Shown here one piece after another: positions 40,608 to 49,687 of a stretch of DNA of 50,406 nucleotides. Both the position numbers and the translations under genes were made by a program. The stretch's first letter is position 1. Each line of letters opens with the position of its first letter. This stretch comes from an uncultured Christensenellaceae bacterium (lineage in GTDB: Bacteria; Bacillota; Clostridia; Christensenellales; UBA3700): assembly GCA_944380295.1 (NCBI GenBank), contig CALWHE010000013.1, forward strand, positions 1 to 50,406, given 5' to 3'. Under the pieces are notes generated by a model that saw only the letters and a list, made by a program, of their open reading frames with translations, was not told the DNA's origin and did no database searches.

Positions 40608-43600
40608 ATGTTCAACGTCATTCTCACGGATTGTCTGACTTCGCGCCCGCTCACGGAAGAGCTGAGCAAGAATTACCGCCGCGGCACCCGCCATCTGGTG
40701 ATAGTGCCCGATCGTTTCACGCTCTCTTACGAGCGCGCCGTTTTGCGCGAGCTGGGACTTAAAGGCACCTTTGACATAGAAGTGGCAAGTTTCAGCCGTC
40801 TGGCGGACAACGCCCTGGAAAGGGCGGGGGCGGGCTGTTTGGACAGCCTTTCGGAGGTCATGCTGCTGCGCAAGGTGATAGAGCGCAACCGTGACAGGCT
40901 CAAATGTTTTTCCGCCTCTTCTTCACGCGCCGGCTTTTGCAACGAAATGTATGCCGTGCTCTCGCAGATACGCGCTTCGGGCGTGACTTATGCCGCATTG
41001 CAAAGCGCGCTGGAAAAGCTCAAAGGAAAAACGGCGCTCAAAACGGCGGACATCGCCCTCTTATACGGGGAATACATGGCGGCGCTGGGCGGACTGGAAG
41101 ACAATCAGTCCAAGCTGGAACTGCTGCTGGGAGCGGTCAAAAAAGGGGAGTGGCGCGACGCGCACGTCTATGTGTCCGACTTCACCGGCTTCACCGCCGT
41201 GGAAGAAGACATCGTGCGCGAGCTGACCGTGCACAGTCTTTCCCTCACCCTCTGCCTGCCCGCTGACCGCAGCGCGCCCAACGCCAGGATATACCCGCTG
41301 GGCACGCTTGCCCGCCTCACGGACGCGGCGCGTGAAGCCGGCATAAAAACGGAGGTGCGCGAGTATCGCCTGCTCAAAGGCGACCTCGCCGTGCTGGGAG
41401 CCAATCTGTTCGGTTACGGCGGCAAAAAATTCACTTCAAACGGGAACGTGGTCTTGTTCTGCACGCCCACGGCGGAGAGCGAGATCAGAGAAGTGGCGCG
41501 GCAGATCAAAGGCGCGGTCATGAGAGGCAGACGTTATCGTGATTTTGCCGTGGTGTGCTGTGACAGGACGGAATATGTCGGCGTGGTGGACAAGGTGTTT
41601 GCCGACTTCGGCATACCCGTTTACTTCGACGCCAAATCTCCGCTGGCGGCGACAGCCGGCGCGCGCCTGCTGCAAAGTGGCATAAACGCCGTGCTTTACG
41701 GCAAAAACAGGCGCGACGTGCTGGAATTCGTCAAATGTCCGCTCACGGGCGTGACGGCGGACGAGGCGGACGCCTTTGAAAATTACGTGCTACACGCGGG
41801 CGCGGACCGGAGCGCTTTCGACCGTCCTTTTGAGATAGAGCTGGAAGACATGGCGCAGGCGGAAGGCGTGCGCGCCCGTCTGGCGCGTCTGCTGGCGCCG
41901 CTTGCCGTGTTCGGCAGGACGCGCGCCTCGGCGGAGGAATATTCAAAGGCGGTCACGGACTTTTTCAACGGCTGCGATTTTGTCAGGGGCAACGCCGCGC
42001 TGACGGAGCGGCTGCAAGAAGACGATCCCGCGCAAGCCATGGTCAACGATCAGAGCGTGGCGGCGCTCGCGTCCATCGTGGCGGCGGCGGAAGAGGTGTT
42101 CGGCGAGGACAAGATCTCTCCCAAGGTTTATGCGGAAGTGATAAACTCCGCCATAGAAGCGCGGCAGATATCCACGGTGCCGCTCTCTCTGGACTGCGTT
42201 TACGTGGGACAGGTGGGGGAGAGCCGTTACGAAAATTGCAGATATATGTTCGTGGTGGGCGCTTCAATCGGAAAATTGCCGGCGGAGAGCGCGGATAACG
42301 GTCTGCTCAGCGACAACGACTGCGAGGAGTGGGACAAGTGTGACGCGCCCGTGCACCCCAACGCGCGCGAACGTGGTCTGAGTTACAAACTTTCCGCGCT
42401 GATGACGCTGCTCAAACCGGAAAAATGCTTGTATGTCAGTTACAGCACTTCGGACAAGGCGGGCAACCGGACGCAGCCCTCCGCGGCGATCAAGGAGATA
42501 GCGGAGCTTTTTGGTCTGGAAATACACTTTTCGCCGGAAACGCCCGTCGCGATCTACTCGCTCCCGGCGCTGGCACAGCATCTGGGCGGCGCGGGCAACG
42601 CCAAGGCAGCGCTCATCTCTTTTGCCGGACTGAGGCGCGACAACATCAATGTGCTGACGAGGCACGACTTCAACGCCCTTTATTCTTACGTGAGCGAAAA
42701 GTTCGGCGCGGAATACGTGCGCAACCTGACGGAAGGAAGGCAGCTGCCCTTTGCGGGCGGAGATCTCTCCGCCGAGGTGTTTGCGGGCGGTTACGCTTCG
42801 GCAAGCGCCTTGGAGCGTTATGCCGCCTGCCCGTTTTTGTATTTCATGGACTATGTGATAAAAGCCAAAGAGCGTGAAGAAGCCCGCCTCAATGTGCGCG
42901 ATTCGGGCACGCTCCTGCACGCGGTGCTGGAAAAGTTTTTTGAGGAAAACAGGCAGCCTGAGAGTTGGGGAGAAGGGCTGAGAGAGCAGGTGCGCCTTGC
43001 CTATGAAGAGGCGTTGAACGGAGAGGAATTTTCTTATCTGAAAGGCTTGCCCGGCATGCGTTCGGAGCTGGAAAGGCTGTTCGAGCGCGCCGTGTTCATC
43101 ATCGGCTCGCTCACGGAAAAGATGAAGGCGGGAAGTTTTCGTCCCTGCGCCACGGAAGTGCGCTTCGGCTTTGAAGACGGCGGCATTCCCGCCGTCACGG
43201 TGCAGGCGGCGGGGCGCGCGGTAAAGCTACGCGGCGTGATAGACAGAGTGGACAGATGGGGCGATCACGTTCTGGTGATAGATTATAAATCCAAAAAGGC
43301 TTCAAGCCTGGACTTTTCTCCCATAAAAGTGGCAAAGGGAGAGCGTATCCAGACCTTTTTATATCTCATCGCCATGCTCGCTTCGGACAAAAAGCTCAAA
43401 CCCGCCGGAGTGTTTTATCTGCCTTTGGGCAACGATTACGTGAGCGGAAAAGACGCGGAGGGAAGATACAGATATACCGGATTTGTCAGTTCCGAGCCCG
43501 AGGTGGCGGAGGCGCTCGACCCGGACGGCGCGGGCGCGCTCTATCCCTGCAAAAAAACCGCCAAAGGCTTGAAGGCGGTCAAGGGCGGCACGTTGCTTTC

Positions 43601-43820
43601 GGAAGCAGGTTTTTATAAATATTGCGACTATGTGCTCAAATTTATCGGTCGCAGTTTGGAAGAGATGAGCGCGGGCTTTATCTTGCCCTCTCCCGCAAGC
43701 GAGAGCATGTGCAAGTATTGCGCCTTCAAAAACGTGTGTGCGAGCGCGGGCGAAAACGTGCGCGGGGAAAAATACGAAGATCCGCAGATCGCGGGGGAGA
43801 CGGAAGATGGAGTGGAGTGA
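40608..43820 (+). CDS. addB: ATP-dependent nuclease subunit B (AddB)
   Basis: 1070 residues. Partner of AddA in processing double-strand breaks for recombination. The N-terminal helicase-like region has VIVPDRFTLSYE near 32, but the P-loop of Bacillus AddB is absent. The C-terminal RecB-like nuclease shows GVIDRVDRWGDHVLVIDYKSKK near 878. The iron-sulfur cluster cysteines are CPFLYFMDY near 742 and CKYCAFKNVC near 1032. ATG at 40608 sits right behind the promoter with no Shine-Dalgarno. It overlaps addA by 14 nt. Confidence 0.93.
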   Translation: MFNVILTDCLTSRPLTEELSKNYRRGTRHLVIVPDRFTLSYERAVLRELGLKGTFDIEVASFSRLADNALERAGAGCLDSLSEVMLLRKVIERNRDRLKCFSASSSRAGFCNEMYAVLSQIRASGVTYAALQSALEKLKGKTALKTADIALLYGEYMAALGGLEDNQSKLELLLGAVKKGEWRDAHVYVSDFTGFTAVEEDIVRELTVHSLSLTLCLPADRSAPNARIYPLGTLARLTDAAREAGIKTEVREYRLLKGDLAVLGANLFGYGGKKFTSNGNVVLFCTPTAESEIREVARQIKGAVMRGRRYRDFAVVCCDRTEYVGVVDKVFADFGIPVYFDAKSPLAATAGARLLQSGINAVLYGKNRRDVLEFVKCPLTGVTADEADAFENYVLHAGADRSAFDRPFEIELEDMAQAEGVRARLARLLAPLAVFGRTRASAEEYSKAVTDFFNGCDFVRGNAALTERLQEDDPAQAMVNDQSVAALASIVAAAEEVFGEDKISPKVYAEVINSAIEARQISTVPLSLDCVYVGQVGESRYENCRYMFVVGASIGKLPAESADNGLLSDNDCEEWDKCDAPVHPNARERGLSYKLSALMTLLKPEKCLYVSYSTSDKAGNRTQPSAAIKEIAELFGLEIHFSPETPVAIYSLPALAQHLGGAGNAKAALISFAGLRRDNINVLTRHDFNALYSYVSEKFGAEYVRNLTEGRQLPFAGGDLSAEVFAGGYASASALERYAACPFLYFMDYVIKAKEREEARLNVRDSGTLLHAVLEKFFEENRQPESWGEGLREQVRLAYEEALNGEEFSYLKGLPGMRSELERLFERAVFIIGSLTEKMKAGSFRPCATEVRFGFEDGGIPAVTVQAAGRAVKLRGVIDRVDRWGDHVLVIDYKSKKASSLDFSPIKVAKGERIQTFLYLIAMLASDKKLKPAGVFYLPLGNDYVSGKDAEGRYRYTGFVSSEPEVAEALDPDGAGALYPCKKTAKGLKAVKGGTLLSEAGFYKYCDYVLKFIGRSLEEMSAGFILPSPASESMCKYCAFKNVCASAGENVRGEKYEDPQIAGETEDGVE

Positions 43821-46800
43821 TTGGAGTGAAGAACAGCGCCGCGCCATTTCGCGGCATGAGGGCAACACCCTGGTGTCCGCTTCCGCCGGCAGCGGCAAGA
43901 CCGCCGTGGTGGTGGAACATGTGGTGCGGCTGATCGCCGGCACGCTGGAAGACGTGAAACTGCCGCCCGTTCCGGTCAAGCGCATGCTTTTGCTCACCTT
44001 CAACAACGCGGTGGGAGAGGAGCTGCGCGGCAAGATACACGCGGAGCTTTTGCGGCGCGTGAACGGAGAAAACGCGGAACACGTGCGCGATCAGCTTTAC
44101 GATCTGCCCTTTGCGGACATCGGCACGCTGCACGGCTATTGCAAAAAGCTGATAAGCGAATTTTTTGACGTTTTGGGTTTGGATCCCGCCTTCAACGTGG
44201 CGGACGAAGAGGAAAAAGACAGGCTTTTCGACCGCTGCGCGGAAGACGTGCTGGCAAAGGCGGCGGAAGAAGGGGACGTGAAGGTTTACGAGCTGGCGGA
44301 GTTTTTGGGCGGCAGAGAGGCGCTCAAAGAGAATATCCGCGCCTTTTACGACCGCGCCTGCGCCGATTATAACGGGCTGGACAAATTGCAGGGCGACTGG
44401 ATGCGGGAATACTCTCTGCCGCTCGACCAGAGCAACGCGGTGCGGTTTTTCATCGCGCGGTTCAAGGCGGTTTGCCAACGCGCGCTGCAAGGGATAAGCG
44501 TTTTGGAAAAACTGCTAAAAGGCAAATTGGACAGGCACCGCGCAAGTCTGTTGGCGGACGCGGCGATGATAAGGGACATGCGCAAGGTGAAAACTTATGA
44601 CGACATGCACGCGCTCAAAATAAGTTTTGCCTCCGCGCCGCGTATCAACAAAGAAGAAAAAGAGGCGGACGCGGGCGAGCTGCTCGAAGCCTACAAGGAG
44701 CTGCGCGACGGTTATAAAAAGGAGTTGCAGGAGCGCGCCGCAATGTTTGCGCATTCAAAGGCGGAAGAGCGGGCGCGCTTGGAGAGCGCGCGCGAATTCG
44801 TGTTCACGCTCACGCGCCTCACGCTGGACGCGGCGGCGGGATACGCGGAGGAAAAGAGCCGGGAAAACAAGCTGGACTTTGACGATCTGCAACAATATGC
44901 CTGCAAACTGCTGGACGATCCAGCGCTGGCAAAAACGGTGGCGCAGCGTTACGACTATGTGTGCGTGGACGAATATCAGGACATCAACGGCGTGCAGGAG
45001 CGGCTTTTGCAGGCGCTCACGGGCAAGCGTCGGAATCTGTTCATGGTGGGTGACGCCAAACAGAGCATATACGCCTTCCGCAACGCCGACACCACCATCT
45101 TTCTGAAAAAATACGATAAGTTCAGCGCGGGCAGAGGCGGAGAAGCCGTCAAGCTGAACAGGAATTTCCGTTCGGACGCGGGGATATTGCAGTTTGTCAA
45201 CGAGATCTTCTGCAAGCTCATGACAAAAGACAGCTGCGGATTCGATTACGAAAAAGACGGCAAATTCATCGTGGAAGGCGAGGTGAAGCCGGCGGTGCGC
45301 GTGGCGCTGTTTGAAAAAGAGAAAAAAGAGCGGCTCCCCTTTGATTTCAAGGACGGATACAGCGTGCGCGCGGACGCCGAGCGCCGGCGGGCGGCAGCGG
45401 CAAAAACCGAGGCGTGCTATATCGCCGACCGCATAAATTACCTGGTGGAGAACGTCAAAATAAAGCGCAAAGACGGAAAAGTCACGCCCGTCAATTACAA
45501 CGATATCGTGCTGCTTGCCCGCACCACCAAGGGCGGCGTGCCGGAGATATTGGAAACGCTGCGCAACCTGGGCATACCGCTTGACGCGGGCGGACTGACG
45601 CGCGAGAACAGCAATATCTATATCGACCGTCTGGTGGATATGCTGCGCGTGATCGACAACTTCCGCCAGGACGTGCCGCTCGCCTCCGCGCTCATTCAGT
45701 TCGGCGGATTCGATCATGCCGAATGCGCGGCGATACGCCGCTGCGGCGGCGACAGGCTGTGGCAGGCGGTGCGCGCCTGCGCCGCCGGCGAGGGCGCGCT
45801 CGCCGGGCGGGTGAAAAAGTTTACTGACATGGTGGCAAAATACCGCGCGATGTCCGCCTACATGCGCGTGTCCGAGCTGGCGCGCCGCGTGATCGCGGAT
45901 AACGATTACGACGCGGTGGTGCGCTCCGCGGAGGGCGGAGGAAAAATGCTCAAACAGCTCAACGCCTTTTTGGGCTTTTTGACGGGGAAGCAGTTCGACA
46001 GGAGCCTGAGCGCCTTTCTCTCCGTGATGGACGTGGGCGTGAAGACTAGTGCGGCGTCGGAGAGCGAATACGCCGTGCAAACCTGCACCGTGCATATGAG
46101 CAAAGGTCTGGAATTTCCCGTGGTCTTTCTGATAGACAGCGCCGCGCCGCCGCGCCACGCGGCGGAGGGGAACATCCTCTTCGACCACAAAGCGGGCATC
46201 GCCGCCAAATATGCGGATAAGGATAACCGCGCGCGCGGCGACACGCTCTATTATCTGAGCCTGAAAGAACATAAAAAGGCGGAACAGCGGCGCGAGAGCG
46301 TCCGTCTGCTCTATGTGGCGCTCACGCGCGCGCGAAATCTATTGTATGTGACCGGCACATTGGGCGCGCACAGTCAAGGTTCTTTCATGTCGGCGATAAC
46401 GGAAGTGCTGGGACGGGACGAGGAACTGAGGAAAAAATATTGGGAAGAGCGCGTGAACGTGGCGGAATTGACAGACGAGCAAGCGCCCCCGCCGCCGAGT
46501 GTCGTGCCTGACACGGAGCATGCGGCGCTGAGCGCATATCTGGATGCGCCGTATCGTTATGTAGGCAGCAGCAGGACGGGTATAAAATATTCCGTGTCGG
46601 CAATAAATAAGGAGTCCGACGCGGCGGGATATTACGGCGGCGGCAGCGCCTTGTTCGGAGAAGAGAGCACCACCGTGGGTTCGGCTTATCATCACGTCTT
46701 GGCGCGCATAGATCTTGCGCTCAACACGCCGGAAGAGGTGAGCGAGGAGATGGAAAAGATGGCGCGTGCGGGCAAAATATCGCGTGCGGACATAAAACTG

Positions 46801-47169
46801 GTGGACGCGGCGGCGATAGCGCGCTGCCTTGCCTCGCCGCTGATGGCGCAGGCGCGCGCCTGCCGGCATGTGCGGGAAAAGCGCTTCACCCTTTATCTGC
46901 CCGCGGATCAAGTGCTGAAAAACGCCGCCACGCAGGAAAACATCTTGGTTCAGGGCGCGCTGGATCTGATGATATTCGGCGGAGATACGGGCGGGGAAAA
47001 CGTGCTGGTGGACTTCAAATACACCACCCGTCCGGCGGAAGAAGTGAAAAAAACTTACGCACGCCAGCTGCAGCTTTACGCGCTTGCCATGGAAGAGTGC
47101 GCGGGCATAAAGCCGGACAGGTGCGTGCTTTATCTGCTGGGCAGGGACGAAACGGTGGAGATAGACTGA
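43807..47169 (+). CDS. addA: ATP-dependent helicase/nuclease subunit A (AddA)
   Basis: 1120 residues from ATG at 43807 inside the end of addB (a start 69 nt earlier is less likely). UvrD-like helicase: Walker A SASAGSGKTAVVVEHV near 24, Walker B VDEYQDING near 390, GDAKQSIYAFRNAD near 416, and motif TVHMSKGLEFPVVFL near 760. The RecB-family nuclease at the C-terminus includes GALDLMIFG and VLVDFKYT near 1060-1080. AddAB resects DNA ends until a Chi-like site is met. Confidence 0.94.
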   Translation: MEWSDWSEEQRRAISRHEGNTLVSASAGSGKTAVVVEHVVRLIAGTLEDVKLPPVPVKRMLLLTFNNAVGEELRGKIHAELLRRVNGENAEHVRDQLYDLPFADIGTLHGYCKKLISEFFDVLGLDPAFNVADEEEKDRLFDRCAEDVLAKAAEEGDVKVYELAEFLGGREALKENIRAFYDRACADYNGLDKLQGDWMREYSLPLDQSNAVRFFIARFKAVCQRALQGISVLEKLLKGKLDRHRASLLADAAMIRDMRKVKTYDDMHALKISFASAPRINKEEKEADAGELLEAYKELRDGYKKELQERAAMFAHSKAEERARLESAREFVFTLTRLTLDAAAGYAEEKSRENKLDFDDLQQYACKLLDDPALAKTVAQRYDYVCVDEYQDINGVQERLLQALTGKRRNLFMVGDAKQSIYAFRNADTTIFLKKYDKFSAGRGGEAVKLNRNFRSDAGILQFVNEIFCKLMTKDSCGFDYEKDGKFIVEGEVKPAVRVALFEKEKKERLPFDFKDGYSVRADAERRRAAAAKTEACYIADRINYLVENVKIKRKDGKVTPVNYNDIVLLARTTKGGVPEILETLRNLGIPLDAGGLTRENSNIYIDRLVDMLRVIDNFRQDVPLASALIQFGGFDHAECAAIRRCGGDRLWQAVRACAAGEGALAGRVKKFTDMVAKYRAMSAYMRVSELARRVIADNDYDAVVRSAEGGGKMLKQLNAFLGFLTGKQFDRSLSAFLSVMDVGVKTSAASESEYAVQTCTVHMSKGLEFPVVFLIDSAAPPRHAAEGNILFDHKAGIAAKYADKDNRARGDTLYYLSLKEHKKAEQRRESVRLLYVALTRARNLLYVTGTLGAHSQGSFMSAITEVLGRDEELRKKYWEERVNVAELTDEQAPPPPSVVPDTEHAALSAYLDAPYRYVGSSRTGIKYSVSAINKESDAAGYYGGGSALFGEESTTVGSAYHHVLARIDLALNTPEEVSEEMEKMARAGKISRADIKLVDAAAIARCLASPLMAQARACRHVREKRFTLYLPADQVLKNAATQENILVQGALDLMIFGGDTGGENVLVDFKYTTRPAEEVKKTYARQLQLYALAMEECAGIKPDRCVLYLLGRDETVEID

Positions 47170-47232
47170 AAAACGCGCGGCGGCAAAAAGAGGCACGAGC
47201 GGCGTCCGCTTACATAAAAAAGGAGAGCGGAT

Positions 47233-48027
47233 ATGCGAAATTTTATTTTTTCTTTGGCAAATCAGTTGATGTTTGAAAAACTCGATCTTGCGGCGGCATG
47301 CGTATGCGCCGCGCTGCCCGTAATTACCGCGGCGATATTCTGCGCGCTGCGCATAGTGCGCGCGCCGCACTATCTGGTAACGGCAAAATGCGCAAGATTC
47401 GTAAAAAAGCACGGCGTGCTCACCGCTGCCAACGCGCGCGCATTCGGCGCCAAGGTGTTCAAGCGCAGAGGAGAGCTTAAACGCGTTTGGGAAGCGGAGC
47501 TTGCCATGGGCGGAGCGGACGCGGCTTGCCGCGCGGCGGCGAGGGCGGTCTGCGCGGATAAAAAAGCGCAGGGCGGAGCTTATCTTGCCTGCGCGGCGGC
47601 GGGCGTGATCGCGGCGCAGACGGCGTTTGCCGTGGCGGGGTATACCGCTGCGGGCGCGGCAACGGCGGCAGGGATATGCGCGGTTTTATGGATCGCGTGC
47701 GGCATTGTCTATGCGGCGGTGTGCGCGGCGGCGCGCGTATGGGGCAGGCGCGCGGGCAAAAAGGCTGCTGCGTGTCTGACGCGCTTTTGTCCCACCGCGC
47801 TGCCCGCGCCGCTCGCGGTGAGAGAAAACAAAGCGTTTGTGCCCGCGTCGCAGCTGGACGCGCTGTGCAAACAGGTGGAAGAAATGCTCAACGGCGGCAT
47901 GGGCACGCAGACGGCGGCGCTCTTGCTGGGCGGGTTGGAGAGCATGCTGGATTGCGGACTTTATTGCGGAGAGGAAAGACTGCGGCTGAGCGCGCTCAGA
48001 GAAAGAGTGAAAAAAATTTGCGCTTAA
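47233..48027 (+). CDS. Predicted membrane protein of unknown function
   Basis: 264 residues, very alanine-rich. One membrane helix lies at about 20-42 and two more at about 115-165, separated by a basic cytoplasmic-looking loop (FKRRGELKRVWEAEL). The C-terminal region (about 195-264) is soluble and helical (LDALCKQVEEMLNGGMG). AAAAAGGAGAG precedes the ATG. No family recognised. It lies 63 nt after addA and has no promoter that I can see. Confidence 0.65.
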   Translation: MRNFIFSLANQLMFEKLDLAAACVCAALPVITAAIFCALRIVRAPHYLVTAKCARFVKKHGVLTAANARAFGAKVFKRRGELKRVWEAELAMGGADAACRAAARAVCADKKAQGGAYLACAAAGVIAAQTAFAVAGYTAAGAATAAGICAVLWIACGIVYAAVCAAARVWGRRAGKKAAACLTRFCPTALPAPLAVRENKAFVPASQLDALCKQVEEMLNGGMGTQTAALLLGGLESMLDCGLYCGEERLRLSALRERVKKICA

Positions 48028-48030
48028 CGG

Positions 48031-48060
48031 TTGCGTATTTTCCCGCAGAGGTGTTATTAT
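48031..48060 (+). promoter_or_regulatory. Promoter upstream of the CorA-type gene
   Basis: -35 TTGCGT (48031-48036), 18-nt spacer, -10 TATTAT (48055-48060); it would give a leader of about 125 nt. Confidence 0.5.
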
Positions 48061-48063
48061 TAA

Positions 48064-48180
48064 GGGGCAAAGGGCAATACCTTTGCTCCTTTTACGTCAT
48101 AACCCTAAGTCGGCTTTCGGCTTGACGAAGAGGAAGAGGCGTTGCCTCTATTCAAAAAACGGCTGCCATTCGGCGGCGCA
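48064..48180 (+). ncRNA. Structured 5' leader of the CorA-type gene
   Basis: Begins with a terminator-like hairpin: GGGGCAAAGG (48064-48073), 6-nt loop, CCTTTGCTCC, then TTTT. AAGTCGGCTTTCGGCTTGACG (with CGTCA upstream as alternative partner of TGACG), AGAGGC-gtt-GCCTCT (48134-48148) and GCTGCC-att-CGGCGGC follow. It does not match the M-box, yybP-ykoY, fluoride or NiCo riboswitch motifs as I know them. A cation-responsive leader is an inference from position. Confidence 0.4.
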
Positions 48181-48191
48181 GGGGGTGACCT

Positions 48192-49160
48192 ATGATCGAG
48201 ATATTCAAAAGTCAGCAGGACGGAAAACTGTCTGTGATACTTCCCGAAGTATACGAGCGGGAAGATTTTGCCGTTAAGGATTGTTGGATAAATCTGGTCA
48301 ACCCCAGCGACAGGGAAGTGGCGTTCGTCAGCGCGCTCACGGGCATAGAAGACGAGGTGTTAAAAGCGCCTTTGGATGATGAGGAGCGTTCGCGCATAGA
48401 GCAGGAAGAGGATCATCTGATGGTGCTGGTGGACATGCCGGTGATAGATGAAGAAGACGATTATTATTCCTATTACACCATTCCTATGGGCACGTTCATC
48501 AAAGAGAACGTGATAATCACCGTGTCCTTGCGCGAGAGCACCGCGTTGCGCGATTTTGTGCGCGGCAAGGTGAAAAATTTCCGCACCGATCTGAAAACGC
48601 GCTTTTTGTATCAGATGCTTTACAATATTGCCGCGCGTTTTCTGAGCTACCTCAAACAGATAGACAAGGCGAGCGGACGCATACAAAACGAACTGCACAA
48701 GTCCACCAAAAACAAAGAGCTCATCCAAATGCTGGATCTGGAAAATTCCCTGGTCTATTTCGCCACCTCGCTGAGCGGCAACGACGCGGTCATCTCCCGC
48801 CTGCTCACCATCAAAAACAACCGCTTTTTGATAGCATACGAAGAAGAGCAGGAACTTTTGGAAGACGTGGCGGGAGAAACCAAGCAGGCAATAGAGATGT
48901 GCACCATTTACCGCGACATTCTCTCCGGCACCATGGACGCCTATGCCTCCGTTATCTCCAACAACCAGAATTCCATCATGAAGTCGCTGGCGATCATCAC
49001 CCTCATTCTCGCCGTGCCCACCTTCATCGCCTCTCTCTTCGGCATGAACACCTGGATACCGGGCGGGCAAAAGGTGTGGGGGTTCGTGCTCGCCGTTGCG
49101 CTCTCGGTCGTGGCAGTGGTGGTCATCTGCGTGGTGCTCAAACGCAGAAAATTGCTCTAA
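48192..49160 (+). CDS. CorA family divalent cation transporter
   Basis: 322 residues. A large acidic cytoplasmic domain (about 1-255) with a long helix is followed by two C-terminal membrane segments. The pore signature GMN is present in SLFGMNTWIPGG near residue 281. The usual motif is GMN followed by M/I and then PE; here TWIPGG lacks the glutamate of the outer loop, as in some CorA relatives. It would move Mg2+ or another divalent ion. The AGGGGGTGA ribosome-binding site lies 5 nt upstream. Its transcript begins with a structured leader. Confidence 0.88.
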   Translation: MIEIFKSQQDGKLSVILPEVYEREDFAVKDCWINLVNPSDREVAFVSALTGIEDEVLKAPLDDEERSRIEQEEDHLMVLVDMPVIDEEDDYYSYYTIPMGTFIKENVIITVSLRESTALRDFVRGKVKNFRTDLKTRFLYQMLYNIAARFLSYLKQIDKASGRIQNELHKSTKNKELIQMLDLENSLVYFATSLSGNDAVISRLLTIKNNRFLIAYEEEQELLEDVAGETKQAIEMCTIYRDILSGTMDAYASVISNNQNSIMKSLAIITLILAVPTFIASLFGMNTWIPGGQKVWGFVLAVALSVVAVVVICVVLKRRKLL

Positions 49161-49200
49161 GGCCCCCCGCTCACTCTCAAAAAAAGAAAAATACGGATCT

Positions 49201-49224
49201 TGCCGCCTCAGGGGCGGCATTTTT
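49201..49224 (+). terminator. Terminator after the CorA-type gene
   Basis: TGCCGCC (49201-49207), short loop, GGCGGCA (49213-49219), then TTTTT. Confidence 0.88.
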
Positions 49225-49283
49225 GCCGTTTGCGCGCCGCCCGCCGATGAGAGAAAATTTATAAAATTTCCCGGCAAATATGT

Positions 49284-49312
49284 TTGACAAACATTTATAA
49301 TAATGGTAATAT
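49284..49312 (+). promoter_or_regulatory. Strong promoter of the tRNA-23S rRNA unit
   Basis: -35 TTGACA (49284-49289), 17-nt spacer, -10 TAATAT (49307-49312). The leader then folds as GGCTGT/ACAGCC (49319-49351) around GACC-gatag-GGTC. The first mature product is tRNA-Ala, not 16S rRNA. Confidence 0.85.
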
Positions 49313-49387
49313 ATTAAGGCTGTGACCGATAGGGTCGCTGTTTGACAGCCACAAAGGGCGCGGCATGAACATTAAAAAAGCGATCTC

Positions 49388-49463
49388 GGGGAATTAGCTC
49401 AGTTGGTAGAGCACCTGCCTTGCAAGCAGGGGGTCAGGAGTTCGAATCTCCTATTCTCCACCA
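49388..49463 (+). tRNA. tRNA-Ala (anticodon TGC)
   Basis: 76-nt cloverleaf with acceptor stem GGGGAAT/ATTCTCC, D-arm AGCTCAGTTGGTAGAGC, anticodon stem CCTGC/GCAGG with TGC at 49421-49423, T-arm with GTTCGAATC, and encoded CCA. Confidence 0.98.
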
Positions 49464-49466
49464 TGA

Positions 49467-49543
49467 GGGCTAATAGCTCAGCTGGTTAGAGCACACGCCT
49501 GATAAGCGTGAGGTCGGTGGTTCGAGTCCACTTTAGCCCACCA
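49467..49543 (+). tRNA. tRNA-Ile (anticodon GAT)
   Basis: 77-nt cloverleaf with acceptor stem GGGCTAA/TTAGCCC, anticodon stem CACGC/GCGTG with GAT at 49501-49503, T-arm with GTTCGAGTC, and encoded CCA at 49541-49543. It is 3 nt after tRNA-Ala. The order Ala-Ile is the reverse of the common Ile-Ala spacer. Confidence 0.98.
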
Positions 49544-49687
49544 CGAGGCGAAAGCCTCGGGGAATGCGCAACCTCACCTAAGCCATTAGGGAGAGTGACG
49601 AGCGCATACCCACCACGAGGCGAAAGCCTTGGGGAATGCGCAACCTCACCTAAGCCATTAGGGAGAGTGGCGAGCGCAGACCCACCA
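49544..49687 (+). repeat. Two 72-nt structured tandem units following tRNA-Ile
   Basis: Unit 1 is 49544-49615 and unit 2 is 49616-49687, about 95 percent alike. Each begins CGAGGC-gaaa-GCCT(C/T), continues with a hairpin closed by TGCGC/GCGCA whose inner stem is CTC.CCTAA/TTAGG..GAG, and ends in CCCACCA, the same as the 3' end of the preceding tRNA-Ile. Units lack a T-arm, so they are not tRNAs. A reading frame at 49508-49759 is open only because 72 is a multiple of three. Confidence 0.9.

Noticed and set aside
48028..48191. M-box or yybP-ykoY riboswitch before corA
   Set aside because: The characteristic conserved segments of these classes, as I know them, are missing.
49544..49687. Degenerate tRNA genes
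   Set aside because: They end in CCA and are near tRNA size, but there is no T-arm, no anticodon arm and the folding is two hairpins rather than a cloverleaf.
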